5,546 nucleotides of DNA from Treponema sp. (lineage in GTDB: Bacteria > Spirochaetota > Spirochaetia > Treponematales > Breznakiellaceae), in the NCBI GenBank assembly GCA_031271075.1, contig JAISWN010000184.1:1-5546 (forward strand), given 5' to 3'. A program made the translations under genes and the position numbers. Shown piece by piece: positions 1-4,379 of the stretch. Every line of letters starts with the position of its first letter. Position 1 is the first letter of the stretch. The notes below the pieces were generated by a model that saw only the letters and a list, made by a program, of their open reading frames with translations, was not told the origin of the DNA and made no database searches.

Positions 1-1514
1 CCCCAGTTCCGGACAAAGCAACCGGCCACGATAGTCCCGTAGAGGGCGATGGTAAAGCCCAGACAGATCCAGACAAAACTGGTAAGGGCGATACGGACCG
101 GTTTGGTGGCAAGTTCCGCAAGCCGGGTACTGGGTTTGCCGGTTACCGTTACGTAGCTTTTCCGGTTTACCCAGTAGCGCTGGGCAAAGAAAGCCGTAAG
201 GGTGGGGAGGAGAAGCAGGAGGGAGAGCGCCGCGCCGCCTCCCAGATCGCTACGGCCGGTTACCTGGATATAGGCGGCCACCGAAAGAACCCGGTAAGAC
301 CCGGCCAGGAGCAGGGGGTTGGCGAAGTCCGCCAGGGAATTGGTAAAGACCAGGAGCCAGGCGGAAAGCAACCCCGGCAGAGAAAGGGGCAGGGTGATGG
401 TCAGGAAAGTCTTGAGCCGGGTGGCCCGCAGATCCAGGGCCGCGTCTTCCACCGTTGAGTCTATGGAGCGCAGGACGCTGGACAGGGTCATATAGGCGAT
501 GGGGAACATGCCGATGGTCTGTACCAGTACCAGGCCGCCGAGCCCGTAAATCGAAAAATTCTCCATCCGGAGAAGCTGCCGGGTGATGAGGCCGTTGTTG
601 CCGAAAAGCAGGATTATCGACAGGGTCAGTGAAAAGGGCGGTGAAATAACCGGCATGGTAGCCAGGGTGCCGATAAGCTTTTTGTGGCCCGCCCCGGTCC
701 GCTCGGTAAGGAAGGCAAAGGCAAAACCAATGAGGGTGGAAACGGTGGCCGTGACCATGCCGAGTTTTATGGAACCCCACAGGGGGATAAGAAATTCGGG
801 AGACAGGGTCCGCTTCCAGATCTCCAGGGAAAAAACGCCTTCCTCCACAAAGGAAAGGCGGAGGGCTTCCAAAAGCGGGTAGGCGATAAAGGCAGCGGAA
901 AGGGCAAACAGGAAAAGCACGCTGTAGCCGGTAATGGGATCCCGGGAGAAAGCGCCGATGGCAAAGATCAGGGTGAACAAGACCCAGGCAAGGATACCCA
1001 GGGAAACCAGGAGCCTTTGGAAACTGCCGCCCGCCCCCGAGGGAACCAGGATAATCACCGCCCCCCGGAGGTCGTAACCCGAATCGTCGGGAATGGGGAG
1101 GAAAAAGACGCGCATAGGCATAGGGTTATCCCCAAGCCGGACGGTATGGGTCTGGGTATAGGGAACCATGTAGTAGACGCTCTCCAAAGCCTGGGTAAAA
1201 ACCTCGCTTTCATGCTGTTCGTCCCAGAAGGATTGGACATCCTCATCCCCGGTAAGAGGGTGGAAGTTGAAATCCTGATCCACCCCCAGCACCAGCGCCT
1301 TGGAGCCCTCAATGGTCTCCCCCATGGAGTCAAGCCAGGCGCCGTAATAATCGGCGTTGTCCGGGGCTGTCTTCGCGAAAAGGGACACTTCTTTCAAGCT
1401 GTTGGATTCGCTGTAGGATCGGAACGAATGGATCAGACTGGAAAAGATCCACCAATCGCCGATGGCAAACAGCGCCGACACAGCAATCAGTTTTATCAGT
1501 TTTTTCTTAAACAT
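1..1514 (-). CDS. ABC transporter permease, FbpB/AfuB-like, with N-terminal extracytoplasmic domain (3' end outside window)
   Basis: This is the inner-membrane channel subunit of a binding-protein-dependent importer. The frame is open from the ATG at 1514 to the window edge, giving about 504 residues; the C-terminal half-permease is missing. Residues ~8-28 form a first membrane helix, ~29-165 an extracytoplasmic segment, and ~166-188 a second helix. A canonical COG1178-type permease half follows, with helices near 196-218, 246-270, 280-304, 322-347, 378-402 and 425-443. Its EAA-type loop is at ~356-377 (EDAALDLR...ITLP). A helix at ~474-498 starts the second half. A weak GGGA lies 5 nt before the ATG. 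The gene follows the binding-protein gene by 57 bp on the same strand, so the two probably form an operon, with an ATPase gene expected next. Oddities: the N-terminal module is absent from ~500-residue FbpB proteins, and the usual glycine of the EAA loop appears to be Arg-363. The permease call is firm; the substrate is unknown. Confidence 0.9.
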   Translation of the reverse strand, partial: MFKKKLIKLIAVSALFAIGDWWIFSSLIHSFRSYSESNSLKEVSLFAKTAPDNADYYGAWLDSMGETIEGSKALVLGVDQDFNFHPLTGDEDVQSFWDEQHESEVFTQALESVYYMVPYTQTHTVRLGDNPMPMRVFFLPIPDDSGYDLRGAVIILVPSGAGGSFQRLLVSLGILAWVLFTLIFAIGAFSRDPITGYSVLFLFALSAAFIAYPLLEALRLSFVEEGVFSLEIWKRTLSPEFLIPLWGSIKLGMVTATVSTLIGFAFAFLTERTGAGHKKLIGTLATMPVISPPFSLTLSIILLFGNNGLITRQLLRMENFSIYGLGGLVLVQTIGMFPIAYMTLSSVLRSIDSTVEDAALDLRATRLKTFLTITLPLSLPGLLSAWLLVFTNSLADFANPLLLAGSYRVLSVAAYIQVTGRSDLGGGAALSLLLLLPTLTAFFAQRYWVNRKSYVTVTGKPSTRLAELATKPVRIALTSFVWICLGFTIALYGTIVAGCFVRNW

Positions 1515-1534
1515 GCTTGTCCCAAGGTTTGAAA

Positions 1535-1561
1535 GCCGCCCGGGAACACCCCCCGGACGGC
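1535..1561 (-). promoter_or_regulatory. Intercistronic hairpin between binding protein and permease genes
   Basis: In the minus-strand transcript GCCGTCCGGG (1561-1552) pairs with CCCGGGCGGC (1544-1535) across a 7-nt loop. This gives a 10-bp GC-rich stem with a single G-U pair. It starts 10 nt after the binding-protein stop codon and ends 20 nt before the permease ATG. No run of U follows, so it is not a standard intrinsic terminator. Such hairpins between a binding-protein gene and its permease often protect the upstream mRNA 3' end or cause partial termination, which raises binding-protein levels over the permease. That role is inferred here. Confidence 0.6.
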
Positions 1562-1571
1562 CGTAACCGGT

Positions 1572-2594
1572 TTACCGTTTGTTGCCTATATCGGCGTTCC
1601 AGCGGTCCAGGAGCCTCTTTTTGTTGGCCGCGTTGCCGTCCCACACCATATCCTGGTTGATGGTCTTTATCTGGTTGATGGAGAGGGCATCGGGGTGTTT
1701 CTCCGCCCCGTTTGCCACCAGAACCAGGTACCACTTGGTAAATATCTTCTGGGCTTCCTTGGACGAAAGGACCCAGTCGTAGAGCCTGCGGGCGTTTACC
1801 GCGTCCTTGCCGCCCTTGATAAGGGACATGGACGCCAGTTCGTAACCCGTGCCCTCGGAAGGGGCGTTTATCTCAACCTTCGCCCCCTCGGCTTTCAGCT
1901 TAACCTGATCGTGGGCGTAACCGATGGCTATGGGGATTTCACCGATGGCCACGCTCTTGCCGGGAGCGGAACCGGACTGGGTGTACTGGTCGATATTCGC
2001 GTCCAGTTTCTTGAGATAGTCAAAGGCTTTGGCTTCGTCCTTGTTGTTGAGGGTCCGCATGGTGGTAAGCACGTTGTACGCCGTACCGGAACTATTGGGG
2101 TTGGCCATACGGATATACCCCTTGTACTCCGGCTTGAGAAGGTCGTTCCAGCTTTTGGGAGCTTTCAGCCCCAGGGCGGCCGCCCGCTCAAGGTTCGTTA
2201 CAAAGGTAAGGGGGCCCACGTAAAGGCCGATCCAGTAGTTCTCCGGGTCTTTGAAAATCGCGGGGGTATTGTTGGCCACCCGGGAACGGTACTGTTCGGT
2301 AAGGCCCTTGGACTTTGCCGTGATGTGATCAAGCCCCACGCCCCCTACCCAGATAGAAGCCTGGGGGTTTGCCTTTTCGGCCTCCATGCGGGCCACCGCC
2401 TCGCCGCCGGAAAGCCGGACAAAACTGACGGTAATGCCGGTCTCATTCTGAAACTGCTGAAAAAGGTCCTTCGCCAGTGGTTCTTCCAGGGTAGTATAGG
2501 CTGAAAGGGTGGTACTTTGGGCAAACAAGCTTGCGTTGAACGTAAATAACATGAGCACAAATAACACGAAAACAAGGGAAAGAATACGTTTCAT
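1572..2594 (-). CDS. Periplasmic solute-binding protein of an ABC importer, COG1840 (AfuA/FbpA-like)
   Basis: This 340-residue protein should capture the substrate in the periplasm and deliver it to the permease encoded downstream. The ATG at 2594 is chosen over an in-frame ATG 16 codons upstream because a perfect AGGAGG sits 5 nt before it and the signal peptide then starts with MKR. Residues 1-25 are a signal peptide with hydrophobic core 5-19 and a likely signal peptidase I site after LFA (A25). There is no cysteine anywhere, hence no lipobox; this suggests a soluble periplasmic protein. Family signatures are SGGEAVARMEAEKANPQA (62-79) followed by WVGG, PEYKGYIRMANPNSSGTAY (155-173), and GEIPIAIGYAHD (218-229). 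The C-terminal WDG...LLDRWN segment (318-332) is also typical. The length is normal for the family. Substrate: homologues take up ferric iron, but other members bind phosphosugars or aminoethylphosphonate. The Tyr-Tyr pair of classical FbpA is not visible, so calling it an iron protein would be unsafe. Confidence 0.93.
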   Translation of the reverse strand: MKRILSLVFVLFVLMLFTFNASLFAQSTTLSAYTTLEEPLAKDLFQQFQNETGITVSFVRLSGGEAVARMEAEKANPQASIWVGGVGLDHITAKSKGLTEQYRSRVANNTPAIFKDPENYWIGLYVGPLTFVTNLERAAALGLKAPKSWNDLLKPEYKGYIRMANPNSSGTAYNVLTTMRTLNNKDEAKAFDYLKKLDANIDQYTQSGSAPGKSVAIGEIPIAIGYAHDQVKLKAEGAKVEINAPSEGTGYELASMSLIKGGKDAVNARRLYDWVLSSKEAQKIFTKWYLVLVANGAEKHPDALSINQIKTINQDMVWDGNAANKKRLLDRWNADIGNKR

Positions 2595-2601
2595 CAAATC
2601 C

Positions 2602-2616
2602 TCCTGGATACCAGGA
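2602..2616 (-). repeat. Palindrome over -10 and Shine-Dalgarno
   Basis: Perfect 6-bp arms TCCTGG and CCAGGA surround a 3-bp centre (TAT on the minus strand). The repeat overlaps the 3' side of the -10 candidate and four bases of the AGGAGG ribosome-binding site. As DNA it could be a repressor site. As RNA it would hide the ribosome-binding site only in transcripts that start further upstream, such as read-through from hflX. Both roles are inferred. Confidence 0.5.
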
Positions 2617-2624
2617 TAAGTCCG

Positions 2625-2637
2625 AATCCGGCGGATT
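2625..2637 (-). promoter_or_regulatory. Candidate operator palindrome in promoter spacer
   Basis: The perfect 13-bp palindrome AATCCG-C-CGGATT (minus strand) touches the last base of the -35 box and fills the first two thirds of the spacer up to the -10. A protein dimer bound here would block RNA polymerase, so repression is the natural reading. It does not resemble the AT-rich Fur consensus, and I cannot name the regulator. Confidence 0.5.
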
Positions 2638-2642
2638 GTCAA

Positions 2643-2680
2643 TTAATTACGGAAATTTTGGAAAATTTTAAGATTAATGG
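2643..2680 (-). promoter_or_regulatory. AT-rich upstream element with phased A/T tracts
   Basis: Immediately upstream of the TTGACA box is a strongly AT-rich stretch in an otherwise GC-rich window. Two near-identical adjacent blocks, ggaaatttt (2651-2659) and ggaaaatttt (2660-2669), are about one helical turn apart. This fits an UP-like element or intrinsic bend that strengthens the promoter. It was judged from composition and position only. Confidence 0.4.
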
Positions 2681-2714
2681 CTTTTCCAAGGCCCGGCGGG
2701 CGCATATGGTCTGT

Positions 2715-2745
2715 TGAAAAGGTACCGCCGTAGGCATCCTTTTCA
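2715..2745. repeat. Inverted repeat, 8-bp arms
   Basis: Perfect arms tgaaaagg (2715-2722) and ccttttca (2738-2745) enclose a 15-nt loop. A minor inner gcc/ggc pairing is possible. No T-run follows on either strand, so a terminator role is doubtful. It could be the core of a small structured element or a protein-binding site. Confidence 0.45.
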
Positions 2746-2782
2746 CCGCTTCCCGGTTAGTCCCATTCCGTTTGGCCCCGGC

Positions 2783-2818
2783 TTCAGACGGATTGTATGA
2801 TTTTTATGTTTGTCTGAA
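2783..2818 (+). repeat. Inverted repeat, 7-bp arms extendable with G-U pairs
   Basis: Arms ttcagac (2783-2789) and gtctgaa (2812-2818) are perfect complements around a 22-nt AT-rich loop. On plus-strand RNA the stem extends inward by two G-U pairs and one A-U pair to 10 bp. The minus-strand RNA would have C-A mismatches there. The asymmetry mildly favours a plus-strand transcript, but no plus-strand promoter or gene was found here. Confidence 0.4.
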
Positions 2819-2854
2819 ATTTGTTGCGGAAGATGGAATACGGACCTTGGGATG

Positions 2855-2880
2855 AAAATGGGGGGACAGACACCAATTTT
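2855..2880. repeat. GGGGACAGACACC motif with AAAAT/ATTTT-like flanks (possible dispersed repeat)
   Basis: The segment contains ggggacagacaccaatttt (2862-2880), preceded by aaaatgg. The outer parts are imperfectly complementary (aaaatgg against ccaatttt). From memory, the string TGTCTGTCCCC flanked by A/T blocks recurs in many genomes, some copies lying near REP-type or IS200-like Y1 transposase genes. Only one copy is seen in this window, so the repeat assignment rests on resemblance. Confidence 0.4.
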
Positions 2881-2918
2881 ACCAACCGGGTTTTGGAACA
2901 GGCTCCCGGAAGTCCGGC

Positions 2919-4235
2919 CTAAATGACGATATAGTCCTTCAACTTCCCGGCGGTTTTTTCATCCGCCCGGGCCGCCATATCAATATATTCCCCCCTGTAT
3001 TTTTCTGAAAGCACCGCGCCGCCCCGGTAAAGCAGGGCCGCCAAATCAGGGCGGCTTTGGGGAATCCGGAAATTTATCACCCCCCTGGATAAGAGGCCGG
3101 CCATCCGGGTTACAAGCTCCGGGAGGCCCGTGCCGCTTAGCGCCGAAACCGCGATGGCGCCCTCGTACAGTTTCAGGAGGCTTTCCGGAACATCCGCCGG
3201 CTTAACCCTATCCACCTTGTTAAGCACCGTGATCCGGGGGATATTGCCGGCCTTAAGCTCCTGAAGAACCGAAAGGGTGGTTTCGTGGCAAATGCCGGCG
3301 TCCGGATCCGACGCGTCCAGGACGTGGATCAGAAGATCCGCCCTGGCGGCCTCTTCCAGGGTGGAGCGGAACGCGTCTACCAGGGCGTGGGGCAGTTTGC
3401 GGATAAAACCCACCGTATCCACCAGGAGTACCGGGAGCCCTTTTCGCGGTTCAAAGCGCCGGGAAACAGCGTCCAGGGTGACGAAAAGCTTGTCGTCCGC
3501 CGGAACTCCCGCCCCGGTAAGGGCGTTCAGCAGGGAGGACTTCCCCGCGTTGGTGTAGCCTACCAGGGCGCAGACCGGGATACCCTGGCGTTCCCGCTGC
3601 TTCCGCTGGATCTCCCGCTGCCGGCGCACTTCTTCCAGTTCCTGTCTTAGCCGGTATATCCGCTGTTCTACCTGCCGCCTGTCCGTTTCCAGCCGGGTTT
3701 CCCCGGAACCTTTGGTACCATAGCGCCCGCCCCGCTGGCGGGAAAGGTCGATGTACTTGTGGCTAAGCCGGGGCAGGGCGTAGTTCAAGGCCGCCAGGTT
3801 CACCTGGAGTTCAGCCTCCCGGGTAAGGGCCCGATCCGCGAAGATACGGATGATAAGCTCCTGGCGATCCACCGCGGGGATCCCGGCGAGGGTTTCCCAG
3901 TTCCGCTGCTGGGAAGGGCTGGGGTTCCAGTCGAACACAAAACAGTCGGCTTCAAGCTCCGCGGCCCTGTCCGCCAGTTCCCGGGCCTTGCCGGTACCCA
4001 TGCCGTACCTGGGCGGCCGTTCCCGAACCGGGATGATTTCCCGGGCGGCTATTTCCAGCCCCAGGGCCCCGGCGAGGCCGGCAAGTTCCCTGGTCAGGGA
4101 CTCCGCCTCCTCCCGGCTTCCCGCCACGGCAGAGCCCGCGCCGCTTCCGGGTTTCGCATCGTAAAGGCTTACAAGAAAGGCCCGTTTCGGTTTTTCTTCG
4201 GTTTCGTAGATTTTTATCCTCCCTGGGGTTTTCAA
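2919..4235 (-). CDS. hflX: Ribosome-associated GTPase HflX
   Basis: HflX binds the 50S subunit and splits stalled or idle ribosomes, notably under stress, using GTP. All domains are present in the 438-residue reading. The N-terminal HflX domain includes GMGTGKARELA (78-88) and DRQELIIRIFADRALTREAE (123-142), followed by ALPRL and the GGRYGTKGSGETRLETDRR block (169-187). A charged coiled-coil linker covers ~188-217. The G domain has G1 GYTNAGKSS (226-234), G2 Thr-253 (LFVTLD), G3 DTVGF (273-277), G4 NKVD (339-342) and G5 SALSG (364-368). A short C-terminal domain follows and the stop is TAG. Length is typical. The start is uncertain: the nearest conventional codon is TTG at 4235, given here, with AGGA 4 nt upstream. 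However, the strong GGGAGG at 4223-4218 points to ATC at 4211, which aligns with Met-1 of E. coli HflX. No ATG or GTG exists upstream before the in-frame stop. Function is very secure; the exact N-terminus is not. Confidence 0.96.
   Translation of the reverse strand: MKTPGRIKIYETEEKPKRAFLVSLYDAKPGSGAGSAVAGSREEAESLTRELAGLAGALGLEIAAREIIPVRERPPRYGMGTGKARELADRAAELEADCFVFDWNPSPSQQRNWETLAGIPAVDRQELIIRIFADRALTREAELQVNLAALNYALPRLSHKYIDLSRQRGGRYGTKGSGETRLETDRRQVEQRIYRLRQELEEVRRQREIQRKQRERQGIPVCALVGYTNAGKSSLLNALTGAGVPADDKLFVTLDAVSRRFEPRKGLPVLLVDTVGFIRKLPHALVDAFRSTLEEAARADLLIHVLDASDPDAGICHETTLSVLQELKAGNIPRITVLNKVDRVKPADVPESLLKLYEGAIAVSALSGTGLPELVTRMAGLLSRGVINFRIPQSRPDLAALLYRGGAVLSEKYRGEYIDMAARADEKTAGKLKDYIVI
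4218..4223 (-). promoter_or_regulatory. Strong Shine-Dalgarno inside the annotated hflX start region
   Basis: GGGAGG on the minus strand lies six nucleotides (ATAAAA) before the ATC codon at 4211-4209. It is 12 to 17 nt downstream of the TTG at 4235, where it cannot serve that start. The spacing is ideal for initiation at ATC and zero for the in-frame ATA at 4217. This site is the main reason to doubt the TTG start. Confidence 0.55.
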
Positions 4236-4257
4236 AAGGTCCTGTAACTTTTGAAAA
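4229..4257 (-). repeat. Perfect 10-bp inverted repeat in the hflX leader
   Basis: On the minus strand TTTTCAAAAG (4257-4248) and CTTTTGAAAA (4238-4229) are perfect complements around a 9-nt loop TTACAGGAC. The TTG candidate start lies in the second arm, and its AGGA ribosome-binding site lies in the loop. If TTG is used, the hairpin would restrain translation. If ATC at 4211 is used, the hairpin is simply 5' leader structure ending 5 nt before GGGAGG. Confidence 0.65.
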
Positions 4258-4268
4258 TACCTTGCGGC

Positions 4269-4297
4269 TTTTCCCGGTACTTCAGCTTTTGGGAAAA
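4269..4297 (-). repeat. Second inverted repeat in the hflX leader, 7-bp arms
   Basis: Arms ttttccc (4269-4275) and gggaaaa (4291-4297) enclose a 15-nt loop. Together with the 10-bp repeat closer to the gene it makes a two-hairpin leader if transcription starts near 4310. No U-tail follows that would make it an attenuator. Confidence 0.45.
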
Positions 4298-4318
4298 ACT
4301 CTCTTATTTTCCAGTTAC

Positions 4319-4341
4319 CTTATAGTTTAACCCTTTGTCAA
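4319..4341 (-). promoter_or_regulatory. Possible hflX promoter elements (unpaired)
   Basis: On the minus strand a consensus TTGACA (4341-4336) and a TATAAG (4324-4319) are both present, but only 11 bp separate them, so they do not form a standard sigma-70 pair. At the normal distance from TTGACA the sequence (GTAACT/TAACTG) is a poor -10. The region is AT-rich and in the right place; the exact promoter is unresolved. Confidence 0.25.
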
Positions 4342-4362
4342 GTTTGTTTTTTCGGCTACACT
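4335..4362 (+). promoter_or_regulatory. Candidate promoter of the divergent membrane-protein gene
   Basis: TTGTCA (4335-4340, five of six -35 matches), a 16-bp spacer and TACACT (4357-4362, four of six -10 matches) precede the gene. AGGA at 4368-4371 is 8 nt before a GTG at 4380. The predicted start near 4369 would leave almost no leader, so either the start lies a few bases earlier or this promoter is not the main one. Its -35 overlaps the minus-strand TTGACA by five bases. Confidence 0.35.
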
Positions 4363-4379
4363 GAAACAGGATTAAAACG

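Larger units (their letters stand above)
2600..2642 (-). promoter_or_regulatory. Promoter and Shine-Dalgarno of the solute-binding protein operon
   Basis: On the minus strand a consensus -35 TTGACA (2642-2637) is followed by an 18-bp spacer and a -10 candidate TATCCT (2618-2613, four of six matches). AGGAGG (2605-2600) lies 5 nt before the ATG at 2594. A start about 7 nt after the -10 would fall near 2606, leaving a leader of only about 12 nt. The promoter separates the transporter operon from hflX upstream, so the transporter need not depend on hflX read-through. The -35 is clear; the -10 is moderate. Confidence 0.6.
2643..2918. other. Intergenic region between hflX and the transporter operon
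   Basis: This 276-bp stretch, the promoter-distal part of the 324-bp gap, holds no convincing gene. The longest plus-strand ATG frame I read in its right part (ATG at 2852, about 24 codons) has no ribosome-binding site. Contents from left to right are an AT-rich upstream element, an 11-bp palindrome gcccg-g-cgggc (2691-2701), two inverted repeats (2715-2745 and 2783-2818), and a GGGGACAGACACC motif (2855-2880). A weak ccgg-aagt-ccgg stem (2906-2917) lies right after the hflX stop. No U-tailed terminator for hflX is visible. Confidence 0.6.

Noticed and set aside
250..780. Minus-strand open frame of 176 codons
   Set aside because: It is an alternative frame of the permease, His/Pro/Arg-rich, with no membrane pattern. 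The true frame reads through as a clean multi-helix permease.
1..1514. Frameshift or gene fusion artefact joining a sensor fragment to the permease
   Set aside because: A single frame reads without a stop from 1514 to the edge. Helix count and topology are consistent, and codon choice does not change at the junction.
684..1532. Plus-strand open frame of 282 codons
   Set aside because: It lies entirely antisense to the permease gene and yields a low-complexity Gly/Lys/Gln/Pro-rich product without family features. It is a by-product of GC-rich codon use on the other strand.
1695..2504. Plus-strand open frame of 269 codons
   Set aside because: It is antisense to the solute-binding protein, whose signal peptide, ribosome-binding site and family motifs are unambiguous.
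2600..2660. Fur box in front of the transporter operon
   Set aside because: The palindromes present are GC-rich at their centres and do not match the GATAATGATAATCATTATC consensus. The AT-rich block upstream lacks the hexamer repeats.
2901..2919. Possible intrinsic terminator after hflX
   Set aside because: The only stem is ccgg-aagt-ccgg with four pairs, and no U-run follows in the minus-strand transcript.
2852..2926. Small plus-strand ORF of about 24 codons running into the end of hflX
   Set aside because: It has no ribosome-binding site or recognisable product and overlaps the repeat-like motif.
3759..4247. Plus-strand open frame of 162 codons
   Set aside because: It is antisense to the HflX N-terminal domain, and its Gly/Pro/Arg-rich product looks like a complement artefact.
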